From a virus, in IMG/VR virus record IMGVR_UViG_3300017724_000039, positions 1 through 31,616 of that record: DNA of 31,616 nucleotides; one strand, 5' to 3'. Below are positions 24,977-31,411 of this stretch, piece after piece. Each line of letters opens with the position of its first letter. The first letter of the stretch is position 1. A model generated the notes under the pieces. It was not told the DNA's origin and did no database searches. It was given only the letters and a program-made list of their open reading frames with translations. A program made the position numbers and the translations under genes.

Positions 24977-25124
24977 AAACTTCCAATTGATGCAGCATTA
25001 TAATTATTCATTGGGAGATTTAGAGGGGATGATGCCTTGGGAGAGGGAGTTATATGTTAGTATGTTATTAGATCATTTGAAAGAAGAAAAGTCGAGAGCC
25101 GATCAACAAAAAATGAGGAAGTAA
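24933..25124 (+). CDS. -1 frame extension of gp26 (GT-like domain)
   Basis: An open -1 frame of 63 residues directly after the slippery site, with no ATG until codon 20. It reads as real protein: LVNHFQTNFQLMQHYNYSL, then DLEGMMPWERELYVSMLLDH and a charged end. The PWERE-Y pattern with a helix after it is what the second domain of tail assembly chaperones (lambda T, and hub-assembly genes of T4-like phages) looks like. It ends 1 base before the tape-measure-like ATG at 25126. It could also be expressed alone from ATG 24990 as 44 residues, but no clear ribosome site precedes that codon, and the conserved-looking part begins before it. Confidence 0.7.
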   Translation, partial: LIALSHDSLVNHFQTNFQLMQHYNYSLGDLEGMMPWERELYVSMLLDHLKEEKSRADQQKMRK

Positions 25125-25125
25125 A

Positions 25126-26991
25126 ATGGCTGAAAAAGAAGAAGGTGCAGCACCAAAGGCGAATCAAAAAGGTGTATTCACTGACATAAAAAATCAACTC
25201 ATTGAAAGTAATCAACATCAATTGGTTACTGCTACAGCCGTGCAAGAACTATCTGGCTCATTTCAAAAAATGATTATCCAACAGGATCAATCAAGACTTG
25301 ATCAATTAGAAAAGGATAGAGAATCTGCACAAAAGGTTGCAGCCGGACAAGCATCTCTTAATTCAGCTACTTCTTCGCCTGATGCAGGAAAAGCTTCTGG
25401 TGGTATGGGTGGAATCCTCGGTAAACTATTAGGTGGTGGCGCGGCTCTTGCTATTGGCGGTGCATTAGGTGCAGCAGCTGCAGCTATTGTCGCAATTCTT
25501 AATATTGATACAAAGAAAGTCAAATCTTCTGTTAAAGATTTACTTTCAATAAGTGATGAACTTGGTGGAGTTACAAAAGCTTTTGTTGATGGTGGAACGT
25601 TTCTTGCAGTTATGTCAGGAATTGGATTAGGTCTTGCAGTCTTCGGTGTAGGTTCTGCAATAGCAGGAATGAGCAATGAATTGTTAAATAACTTTGCATC
25701 TCCTACATGGGCTCAAGATATTATCGATAACGTACTTGTATTCATGAGTCTAAACGAACACCTAGGTGGTGGCATGTTAGAGAATCTCGGTAAAGCTGGT
25801 GTTTTCCTTGGAGTCATGACAGGCTTAGGAATGGGTCTTGCTATATTTGGTATTGGTTCTGCTGTTGCTGGTATGAGTAATAAACTATTAGATAAGTTTT
25901 CCGGTAAAGGTTGGGCTCAAAGTATTGTTGATAATGTAGTTGTATTCATGAGTCTAAACGAACGATTAGGTCCTAGCATGTTAGAGAACCTTGGTAAAGC
26001 TGGAGTCTTTCTTGGAGTTATGACAGGAGTAGGTCTCGGTCTTGCCGTCTTTGCTGCAGGTACTGCTGTCGCAGGAGCTCTTACATTTTTCCAAGATCCA
26101 AACTTTTCTCAAAGTATTGTAGATTCAGTAGTAACACTATTGAGTATTAGTGAGAAGATGGGTGGACTAGGAAATACTCTTACAGAAGGTGGTACGTTCT
26201 TTGTAGTTATGACTGCAATCGGCGCTGGTTTGGCAGTATTTGGAGCAGGCAGCGCAATAGCTGGTGTTGCACAAAAGTTTTCGAACTCAGACTTTGCACA
26301 AAAAACAGTAGATTCAGTAGCAACTCTGTTAACTATTCCTGATAAAATGGGTAAAGATCCAGTAGCACAATCTGCAATCTTTACTCAAGCAATGGCTGGA
26401 ATTGGCGCAGGTCTTGCCGCTTTTGCAGGTGGCCAGATGATAGGATCATTAGCTAATGCGGGTGAAGCTTTGCTAGGATTCTTTGGCGTAAAATCTCCAT
26501 TTGAAAAGATTATGGATATTGTAGACCAAAGAGATCAGCTGGTTGAAGGTGCTGATGCAATGGATAGGTTATCCAAATCTATAACAAAGATGGGATATCT
26601 TGAGTTTGATGGTTCAAACTTAAATCTAACAAAGTTTGCTGAAGATCTAAAAGAAGCAGTTCCTATTATTGAGGCTGCTATTATGGGTGAACAACCCGGA
26701 ATGTTATGGGGTAAAGGTCTAAAAGGATTAGCTTCTCCTGATATTAAATATGATGAAGCTGTAGCTAACGTTCAAAAAATTCAATCAATGTTTATATCTG
26801 GCGCAGAAATGAAAGCATCAAAAGCTGGTATTGATGAAGCCGGAGGTGGTTCTAATGCTGTTGTTGCTCCTGTAACAAATAATTATTATAATACAACTAA
26901 TAATAATTACCTACAAGGAAGTTCTCAAGCAAAAGCTGGTGGACAATCGCCAATGGATAGACGTAGATCTATGGCTCAAGAATTTAGATAA
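25126..26991 (+). CDS. Tape-measure-like tail protein (gp29 position)
   Basis: A 621-residue protein (T4 gp29 has 590). The first 80 residues are a charged helix. Then comes a glycine/alanine-rich hydrophobic stretch (residues 93-126), followed by five repeats of about 61-68 residues, each with a hydrophobic segment like VFLGVMTGLGMGLAIFGIGSAVAG and a helix WAQ.I.DNV.VFMSLNE. The C-terminus holds a low-complexity NNYYNTTNNNY stretch and a basic end. Alternating hydrophobic and helical repeats and the place after the gp26 chaperone pair are what a tape measure protein shows. An AGGAAG ribosome site lies before the ATG, inside the end of the gp26 extension. The stop at 26991 is 100 bases from the convergent gp32 gene. 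Confidence 0.75.
   Translation: MAEKEEGAAPKANQKGVFTDIKNQLIESNQHQLVTATAVQELSGSFQKMIIQQDQSRLDQLEKDRESAQKVAAGQASLNSATSSPDAGKASGGMGGILGKLLGGGAALAIGGALGAAAAAIVAILNIDTKKVKSSVKDLLSISDELGGVTKAFVDGGTFLAVMSGIGLGLAVFGVGSAIAGMSNELLNNFASPTWAQDIIDNVLVFMSLNEHLGGGMLENLGKAGVFLGVMTGLGMGLAIFGIGSAVAGMSNKLLDKFSGKGWAQSIVDNVVVFMSLNERLGPSMLENLGKAGVFLGVMTGVGLGLAVFAAGTAVAGALTFFQDPNFSQSIVDSVVTLLSISEKMGGLGNTLTEGGTFFVVMTAIGAGLAVFGAGSAIAGVAQKFSNSDFAQKTVDSVATLLTIPDKMGKDPVAQSAIFTQAMAGIGAGLAAFAGGQMIGSLANAGEALLGFFGVKSPFEKIMDIVDQRDQLVEGADAMDRLSKSITKMGYLEFDGSNLNLTKFAEDLKEAVPIIEAAIMGEQPGMLWGKGLKGLASPDIKYDEAVANVQKIQSMFISGAEMKASKAGIDEAGGGSNAVVAPVTNNYYNTTNNNYLQGSSQAKAGGQSPMDRRRSMAQEFR
25594..26460 (+). repeat. Five tandem repeats in the tape-measure-like gene
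   Basis: Equivalent glycine codons of successive repeats stand at 25594, 25798, 26002, 26191 and, by alignment, near 26374. The first two steps are exactly 204 bases (68 codons), then 189 and about 183. Repeats 1-3 are close at DNA level: a 19-base string (TTCATGAGTCTAAACGAAC) occurs at 25741 and again at 25945, exactly 204 bases apart. This points to recent duplication of one unit. Confidence 0.85.
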
Positions 26992-27023
26992 GAAAAAGAG
27001 GGACACCATTGCTGATGCCCCTC
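26991..27023 (-). terminator. Intrinsic terminator behind gp32
   Basis: On the minus strand, an 11-bp stem (GAGGGGCATCA with TGGTGTCCCTC, two G-U pairs) with a GCAA tetraloop at 26998-27023 is followed by TTTTTCTT. It lies 69 bases after the gp32 stop and also touches the stop of the convergent tape-measure gene. On the plus strand the hairpin has no U tract, so it should stop minus-strand transcripts only. Confidence 0.85.
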
Positions 27024-27091
27024 CACTCTTGTATGCTAGTCTTTTCGGTGCGAATCTAATTCAGCCACTCAGGAACATAGATCTAGCTCAC

Positions 27092-27991
27092 CTATTCGTC
27101 ATTTGCTAACTTAGCGAAATAAGACAATGTATCTTCCTCACCATCAGAGCTGATTGACTCAGCTGTCATAGGTTCGGCCTTAACTTCAGGTGCAGGAGCC
27201 GGATCATTAATAACACGTTCTTGTGCCATTGTCTGAGCGCCCATATCTGCTTCCTGTCCAAGAACTTTATATAGCTTAGTCTGTAATTCAGAATAAGTCT
27301 TATAATTCTTAGGATCTTGGAATTCGTTAAGATCATACATTTGATTATATAACGCTTCAAGCTTTGAGTCGTCACCATCAATTGAACTCTTCGAAGCAAA
27401 CTCCGATTTGTCGTAGTTACGATAACCTTCTACATTACGAATTTTGAGCTTAAAGTCTGCACCTTCCCACATATCGAAAGGATTGACTGGCTCTTCATCA
27501 GCAAAATCTGGTTGCATAACATCCATGATTTTGTCAAATATCTTTTTACCAAACTGGTACAAAAATACTTTACCCTCATTATCAGGGTTTGAAGGATCGC
27601 TTACGACCAAGACATTTGCCACATAGTGTAAACGTCTTTTCTGGGTTCGAGCAGTATCTTTATCTGCATCGATACCAGTATTCCATAGCTTAGAATTTAG
27701 TTCACCAACCGGATCATTCTGACCGATGGAAGTTAATGAACGTTCAATATACCAAAGACCAGTAGGACCTTTAAATCCGTGATCCCAGTATCTAACCCAT
27801 GGAAGTTCCGCACCTTCTGCTGCAGGTAGAAACCTCAGGACCGCATAACCGTTACCGGCTTTATCGACCACTGGCTTCCAGATACGATCATCAGCATAAG
27901 ACTTCTTTTCGCCTCCGCCTCCGACTGATTCTGCTGCTTGGATAAGTTTGGAAATATTTGCGCGATTGCGCTTTAGATTTTCGAATGACAT
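27092..27991 (-). CDS. 32: Single-stranded DNA-binding protein gp32
   Basis: A 299-residue protein (T4 gp32 has 301). The N-terminal LAST-type basic segment (FENLKRNRANISKLIQ) is followed by the OB-fold core: YAVLRFLPAAEG near 49-60, WVRYWDHGFKGPTGLWYIERSL near 65-86, and VANVLVVSDPSNPDNEGKVFLYQFGKKIFDKI near 123-154. The C-terminus is acidic (SSDGEEDTLSYFAKLANDE), as expected for binding other replication proteins. Where T4 has its zinc-binding His and Cys residues, this protein reads SLTSIGQNDPVGELNSKLW; there is no cysteine in the whole protein. It is needed for replication, recombination and repair. Its leader has a late octamer and a hairpin that may form an operator. Confidence 0.94.
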   Translation of the reverse strand: MSFENLKRNRANISKLIQAAESVGGGGEKKSYADDRIWKPVVDKAGNGYAVLRFLPAAEGAELPWVRYWDHGFKGPTGLWYIERSLTSIGQNDPVGELNSKLWNTGIDADKDTARTQKRRLHYVANVLVVSDPSNPDNEGKVFLYQFGKKIFDKIMDVMQPDFADEEPVNPFDMWEGADFKLKIRNVEGYRNYDKSEFASKSSIDGDDSKLEALYNQMYDLNEFQDPKNYKTYSELQTKLYKVLGQEADMGAQTMAQERVINDPAPAPEVKAEPMTAESISSDGEEDTLSYFAKLANDE

Positions 27992-28008
27992 TTATATTCT
28001 CCTGAAAT

Positions 28009-28058
28009 ATGTACATTGTATTTACTGAATTATAATATAGCATACATGCGTTGCTATA
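28009..28058 (-). promoter_or_regulatory. gp32 leader hairpin / possible pseudoknot operator
   Basis: On the minus strand, TATAGCA (28058-28052) and TGCTATA (28042-28036) form a perfect 7-bp stem with a 9-base loop. The loop ends in ATGTA, complementary to TACAT at 28013-28009, so a pseudoknot with a long linker is possible. AU-rich sequence then leads to the AGGAG ribosome site at 28003-27999. T4 gp32 represses its own translation by binding an operator of this kind (pseudoknot plus unstructured AU-rich stretch). The predicted late transcript start, near 28057, falls at the 5' edge of the stem. Confidence 0.5.
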
Positions 28059-28062
28059 CATT

Positions 28063-28070
28063 TATTTATA
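28063..28070 (-). promoter_or_regulatory. T4-type late promoter TATAAATA before gp32
   Basis: An exact TATAAATA octamer on the minus strand, directly after the gp33 stop and 72 bases before the gp32 ATG. The predicted leader is about 66 bases and contains the hairpin. A TATAAT at 28029-28034 could be a sigma70 -10 box for earlier expression, but no good -35 stands before it. Confidence 0.6.
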
Positions 28071-28304
28071 CTACTCTAAAGTAATACTGTCGCTAGTCTT
28101 AGCAATAAAGTTCAAATTTTGAGCTTCTACTTCTAGCTTGCTTTTAATCACAGGGGATATAAATTTACTTACATCCTCTGGATCTATTCCCTTATCTTCA
28201 CAAACTTCTAAGATTGCTTCAAGGTAGGGAATCTTTAAATCCAAGACCGTTTGTTCAACGATCTTGGCAAATCTTGGTTTAGTTAAAAACTTTTCTTCTG
28301 TCAT
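28071..28304 (-). CDS. 33: Late transcription co-activator gp33
   Basis: A 77-residue protein (T4 gp33 has 112). The pattern FAKIVEQTVLDLKIPYLEAILEVCEDKGIDPEDVSKFISPVIKSKLE is that of the short gp33 of marine T4-like phages; the C-terminal LEVEAQNLNF follows as usual. In T4, gp33 binds the RNA polymerase flap and links it to the sliding clamp for late transcription from TATAAATA promoters. It lies directly before gp32, as in T4 where 33, 59 and 32 are close together. The start is 3 bases after the stop of the preceding gene. Confidence 0.85.
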   Translation of the reverse strand: MTEEKFLTKPRFAKIVEQTVLDLKIPYLEAILEVCEDKGIDPEDVSKFISPVIKSKLEVEAQNLNFIAKTSDSITLE

Positions 28305-28306
28305 AT

Positions 28307-29464
28307 TTATTTATCCATTACTCTAAGTAGAATAACATCACCATTGATTCTGCCATTCGGACTTTTTGTTTTAGTGGTTAACAATTGCCATGCAGTATCA
28401 ATTTGTTTAATTGATTTTGATTGGACAATAGGCAGGAACTCTCCCGGCTTTCGTAAACTACATTCGCGTGATGCAAGAGTATCTAATCCTTTCAGAGTAG
28501 AACCACTGATCTCAAATCCAGTTGCTTTACTTGAAACATATTCAGTAATAACTTTATATTTCGTATTGAAAGTATAGATCCGACGAGCACCAATAAGAAG
28601 AGCTGGTGCAATAGAAGAGATCTTATAATCATTATCTTCTTTCTTGAATTTAAGTCTACTGATTTGCTTATCAAGCGATGCAGGCTTTTTAATCTTTACA
28701 GTACGTGTAGCTTTTGTAGAAGCTTTTAACTTTTCAAGATCACCTAGCATTTTCTCACATTCATTCATACGCCTTTTGAGCTCTGGTCTTTTGAGATGTG
28801 AATAACCTTCTACAGCTTGTTCACAGCGTTTATGGTAAGCATCACTGTAATCAAGTAACCAACCTTCAATAAGAGAAGCAACAGGCTTTGTGGCAGAACC
28901 ACCAAGGCCATGAAACTTCATACGAAGGTATACATCAAGAACAGCTTCTTCGCCATTCATCCATGCATCTTCTAGATCGTCTAGTTCATACATAATAGTA
29001 TTATTGATTTTATTCTGTAGCTTTTGCATTGGAGATAATGTAATCACATTACCTTGTGCAAGTTTTTCAGCTTCTTTCTCAGCAAAAAGTGGCTTACCTT
29101 TTTCATAAAGAGTATCAACGAACTTATCAAGCGCATCATACCACATGCCACCAGTACTAATAGTCATCTCATCTCGAGGCATTGCTGAGTTAATCCAGAA
29201 TGCTGCAGCAGCATAATGAGTAAACATGTTAAAGTTATATTCAGCATTTGCAAATATAAACTTTTGATCTTCTTTCGATCGAGTATTTTTGATATATCGT
29301 TTTAGAATATCAGAAAGATCTTTCTTATCGACTTCCATATGAAAGTAAGCCTGAACAGCAGCATAACCTTTTTCAAGGGGAGCACCGGCTGTACCGGATC
29401 GAGCTCTTGCTCTTGCTATTTTTTTCTTTACAGCACGACCTGTAATCTTATTGACTTTAGCCAT
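28307..29464 (-). CDS. Hypothetical protein upstream of gp33
   Basis: A 385-residue protein I cannot assign. The N-terminus is basic (KKKIARARARSG). Then follows a mainly helical region of about 250 residues with aromatic clusters (EYNFNMFTHYAAAAFWINSAM, residues 73-93), a lysine-rich helix (about 230-265), and a C-terminal beta-rich domain (RRIYTFNTKYKVITEYVSS, then FEISGSTLKGLD, ending PNGRINGDVILLRVMDK). I believe similar proteins occur next to gp33 in marine T4-like phages. It occupies the region where T4 has gene 59 (helicase loader) and dsbA, but it shows no clear similarity to either. The start overlaps the previous stop by one base. Confidence 0.8.
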   Translation of the reverse strand: MAKVNKITGRAVKKKIARARARSGTAGAPLEKGYAAVQAYFHMEVDKKDLSDILKRYIKNTRSKEDQKFIFANAEYNFNMFTHYAAAAFWINSAMPRDEMTISTGGMWYDALDKFVDTLYEKGKPLFAEKEAEKLAQGNVITLSPMQKLQNKINNTIMYELDDLEDAWMNGEEAVLDVYLRMKFHGLGGSATKPVASLIEGWLLDYSDAYHKRCEQAVEGYSHLKRPELKRRMNECEKMLGDLEKLKASTKATRTVKIKKPASLDKQISRLKFKKEDNDYKISSIAPALLIGARRIYTFNTKYKVITEYVSSKATGFEISGSTLKGLDTLASRECSLRKPGEFLPIVQSKSIKQIDTAWQLLTTKTKSPNGRINGDVILLRVMDK

Positions 29465-29763
29465 TATTTGATCTCCTTAAAACCGAATGAATCGCAAACA
29501 AATGTTTGCTTAGTTTCAGCAATATAGAATTCATCGCCGACCATAGAACTACGTAGACCACTACCGTCATTATTGAAATGAAGTACTTCAACATTCTCGT
29601 TAGCGTCTTGGCCAATCTTATTTGACCATGAACCCATAATATTCTGAGTCCACCGATATGCATACTCAAGAGCTTCCTCAATATCAGACTGAGGGCAATT
29701 TACATTGGCTGCACTGAATGGTGTACCACCGAATTGGTTCTTATAAGTGATTGATATTTGCAT
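29464..29763 (-). CDS. Small hypothetical protein (99 residues)
   Basis: The open frame extends to 29838, but the start at 29763 is preferred: a GGAAAGGAAA ribosome site lies before it and a strong promoter at 29797-29825 lies between the two possible starts. The protein begins QISITYKNQFGG, contains a helix (SDIEEALEYAYRWTQNIMGSW) and ends with a beta-like part (EFYIAETKQTFVCDSFGF). No family is recognised. Its end overlaps the start of the 385-residue gene by one base. Confidence 0.75.
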   Translation of the reverse strand: MQISITYKNQFGGTPFSAANVNCPQSDIEEALEYAYRWTQNIMGSWSNKIGQDANENVEVLHFNNDGSGLRSSMVGDEFYIAETKQTFVCDSFGFKEIK

Positions 29764-29796
29764 AAAATTTCCTTTCCTTTTCCATTTTATAGATCT

Positions 29797-29825
29797 ATTA
29801 TACCACAGTTTGAAAGGATTGTACA
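29797..29825 (-). promoter_or_regulatory. Sigma70-type early promoter (TGTACA-N17-TATAAT, extended -10)
   Basis: On the minus strand TGTACA at 29825-29820 and a consensus TATAAT at 29802-29797 are separated by 17 bases, and the -10 box is preceded by TGG, an extended -10. It stands 34 bases before the ATG at 29763. The same architecture occurs at 30346-30374. Confidence 0.75.
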
Positions 29826-29848
29826 CAACTATTTTCATTTAAATGCAT

Positions 29849-30034
29849 TTATTTTTCGTTCCATTTCAGGATTTGTATCTCCCCATTGACCTTTTTAGTC
29901 TTGAGGAAACCCGAAGCAATGAGAGCATCTATGGTTTCTGCATAAGCCTTTTCTTTTGTTTGCTTTCCAATAAGATAACAACAGAACATAAGACACCCGA
30001 TCATTGCCCAGATTTCAAGAGGTTGATCTGACAT
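29849..30034 (-). CDS. Small membrane-anchored hypothetical protein
   Basis: A 61-residue protein. Residues 7-24 (EIWAMIGCLMFCCYLIGK) form one hydrophobic segment, probably a membrane anchor, followed by a soluble helix and a tail (IDALIASGFLKTKKVNGEIQILKWNE) that looks like a small winged or hairpin element. Small anchored proteins of this design are common in marine T4-like phages; function unknown. Start overlaps the previous stop by one base (TAATG). Confidence 0.65.
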   Translation of the reverse strand: MSDQPLEIWAMIGCLMFCCYLIGKQTKEKAYAETIDALIASGFLKTKKVNGEIQILKWNEK

Positions 30035-30318
30035 TATAGGTACACGAAATTGCTTTTGACAATATCCTTTACACTATCAACTCGAAAGGATCTCCATCCT
30101 TCGGCTTTCATATCCCATACCGGAATGACTTCAAGATTAATCTCTCTGACTTTCTTTGTAGAAAGAGAATCAGTCTTCGTTGCCTGAGGAATAAGATCTT
30201 TATGAAGAGTACATCTCATAATTCTTTCATCACCATTTACTTTTGTAAAGGTTACTTCACATACCTGCGACTCGAGCATTGACTTATACTCTTTATTTTT
30301 TACTTCTAGATTTTCCAT
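30034..30318 (-). CDS. SH3-fold / WYL_2-like small protein (94 residues)
   Basis: The frame is open to 30387, but the start at 30318 is preferred: AAGGAG lies six bases before it and the promoter at 30346-30374 would lie inside the longer version. The sequence CEVTFTKVNGDERIMRCTL (residues 19-37) and VIPVWDMKAEGWRSFRVDSV (about 66-85) matches the SH3-like WYL_2/DUF2693 family, widespread in T4-like phages and of unknown function. The stop overlaps the next start by one base, so the 94- and 61-residue genes are one unit. Confidence 0.8.
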   Translation of the reverse strand: MENLEVKNKEYKSMLESQVCEVTFTKVNGDERIMRCTLHKDLIPQATKTDSLSTKKVREINLEVIPVWDMKAEGWRSFRVDSVKDIVKSNFVYL

Positions 30319-30345
30319 AATAACTCCTTTTGAAAATATACTATT

Positions 30346-30374
30346 ATTATACCATAAAATCAGTAACTTGTACA
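30346..30374 (-). promoter_or_regulatory. Sigma70-type early promoter (TGTACA-N17-TATAAT, extended -10)
   Basis: On the minus strand TGTACA at 30374-30369 and TATAAT at 30351-30346 have a 17-base spacer, with TGG directly before the -10 box, exactly as in the promoter at 29797. It overlaps the last bases of the LigA-Ia-like gene and lies 28 bases before the ATG at 30318. Confidence 0.75.
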
Positions 30375-30658
30375 CAGTTTTTTTCATGGTGTTGAAAAAT
30401 TTGTTCTGCCTTCTTGACTACATTCGGATCAGACAGTGGTAACATATTACCTGTATCCCCGGTCCAGTCTTTGAACTCCTCATCATAGAAACCTATCGAA
30501 CACTCCGACGGGTTTTTTTTCTGCAGATCAGCGAGTTCATTTGCCCACTCTTGCCATTTATGGTCATCCACTATTGAATCATCTCTGACATAATAGATGT
30601 AAGAATGAACTAACATTTGAGATCTTCGTTGACGAATTTTTTCTTTGATTGTCTGCAT
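30347..30658 (-). CDS. Small protein like domain Ia of NAD-dependent DNA ligase
   Basis: A 103-residue protein. Residues 8-45 (IRQRRSQMLVHSYIYYVRD..., then IVDDHKWQEWANELADLQ) follow the N-terminal Ia domain of bacterial LigA, with the pattern H-x-Y-x-Y...D-x-x-I-x-D and then an acidic helix; in LigA this domain binds the nicotinamide mononucleotide part of NAD. The adenylation, OB and HhH domains are absent, so it cannot ligate DNA alone. The second half (SECSIGFYDEEFKDWTGDTG) is not recognised. The start overlaps the previous stop by one base, with a GGAGAAG ribosome site. Confidence 0.7.
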   Translation of the reverse strand: MQTIKEKIRQRRSQMLVHSYIYYVRDDSIVDDHKWQEWANELADLQKKNPSECSIGFYDEEFKDWTGDTGNMLPLSDPNVVKKAEQIFQHHEKNCVQVTDFMV

Positions 30659-31269
30659 TACTTCTCCGTTGATGGATAATGTAGATAAGAAGAGAGAAGA
30701 AACTTATCGTTCTTACCTTTGACCGGAAGACCGGCATGTGGAAATTGAAATGTCGGAGGAAACACTACGACTCTTCCTCGTTTCGGACTGACTCTTGTTA
30801 ATCCATGGAAATCAGTTTCTCCGCCAGACTCCACATCATTCAGATAAAAGAATAATGCTAGACATCTATTCTGAGATCTTTCACATTGACAATCGACATG
30901 AGAATCAAATTGATCGTCTGTTTCTGTGGCATAGTGCTTTATACGGAACTCTTCCATCTTCTCTAATCGAGGAATCCAATGACCATTGAATACATCCGAT
31001 CTATATTGTTGTAATACATTCTTAAATACAGTTAAACATTGTTGATGCAAGAAATGATCTTTACCGATAACATTTGTCATGTGCATCTGAGTAAACCTTG
31101 GATTCAGATCGTCTTCATGTCGAACAACAGGATACTGTTCATTATTAAAGGTCGCAATGACAGAAGCACAGAGCTGAGGAGATAACATATTATCATAAGT
31201 CTTTATATAATCCGATAAAGGATGGATGTCTATATTATTCGTCTTTGGTTTATAATCTGGATATTCCAT
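30658..31269 (-). CDS. 2-oxoglutarate/Fe(II)-dependent oxygenase (prolyl 4-hydroxylase-like)
   Basis: A 203-residue protein with the double-stranded beta-helix pattern: iron ligands H124 and D126 (FDSHVDC) and H178 (FPHAGLPV), and K189 in KFLLSSYLHY as likely 2-oxoglutarate ligand. The strand FFYLNDVESGGETDFHG (140-156) and RVVVFPPTFQFPHAG are typical of the P4H class. Such enzymes hydroxylate proteins or other substrates; in marine T4-like phages they are frequent and of unknown target. An AAGGA ribosome site precedes the ATG, with a short hairpin just upstream of it. Confidence 0.88.
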   Translation of the reverse strand: MEYPDYKPKTNNIDIHPLSDYIKTYDNMLSPQLCASVIATFNNEQYPVVRHEDDLNPRFTQMHMTNVIGKDHFLHQQCLTVFKNVLQQYRSDVFNGHWIPRLEKMEEFRIKHYATETDDQFDSHVDCQCERSQNRCLALFFYLNDVESGGETDFHGLTRVSPKRGRVVVFPPTFQFPHAGLPVKGKNDKFLLSSYLHYPSTEK

Positions 31270-31280
31270 TTCAAGTCCTT

Positions 31281-31306
31281 AAATTTCGCCAGAGAAATTT
31301 TTTTTT
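31281..31306 (+). other. Hairpin with T tract upstream of the oxygenase start
   Basis: AAATTTC (31281-31287) and GAAATTT (31294-31300) form a 7-bp stem with a 6-base loop, followed on the plus strand by TTTTTT. That is the form of a plus-strand terminator, yet no plus-strand gene lies nearby. On the minus strand it is a hairpin in the oxygenase leader, ending just before the AAGGA ribosome site. Role uncertain. Confidence 0.4.
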
Positions 31307-31350
31307 ATTTTACCTTCTGAAATTAATCTGAGGTTTTTTGTTTTAATGTT

Positions 31351-31392
31351 CTAAAAATAAGTCCCACGGTCTAGAGTGGCCTAGACGTTGGC
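31351..31392 (-). terminator. Intrinsic terminator behind the 39-residue peptide gene
   Basis: On the minus strand, GTCTAG and CTAGAC form a perfect 6-bp core around a 6-base loop, extended by four more pairs with small bulges, and followed by ACTTATTTTTAG. It begins 20 bases after the stop at 31412 and lies before the oxygenase gene. Confidence 0.65.
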
Positions 31393-31411
31393 GCGAAAAT
31401 ACGTTTTATTA

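Noticed and set aside
26998-27023. Hairpin as plus-strand terminator of the tape-measure gene
   Set aside because: No T tract follows on the plus strand; the T tract is on the minus strand, so it belongs to gp32.
29764-29838. Longer version of the 99-residue gene starting at 29838
   Set aside because: The extension contains a consensus promoter and the ribosome site for 29763.
30319-30387. Longer version of the 94-residue gene starting at 30387
   Set aside because: The extension covers a consensus promoter; AAGGAG stands before 30318 and the family pattern starts after it.
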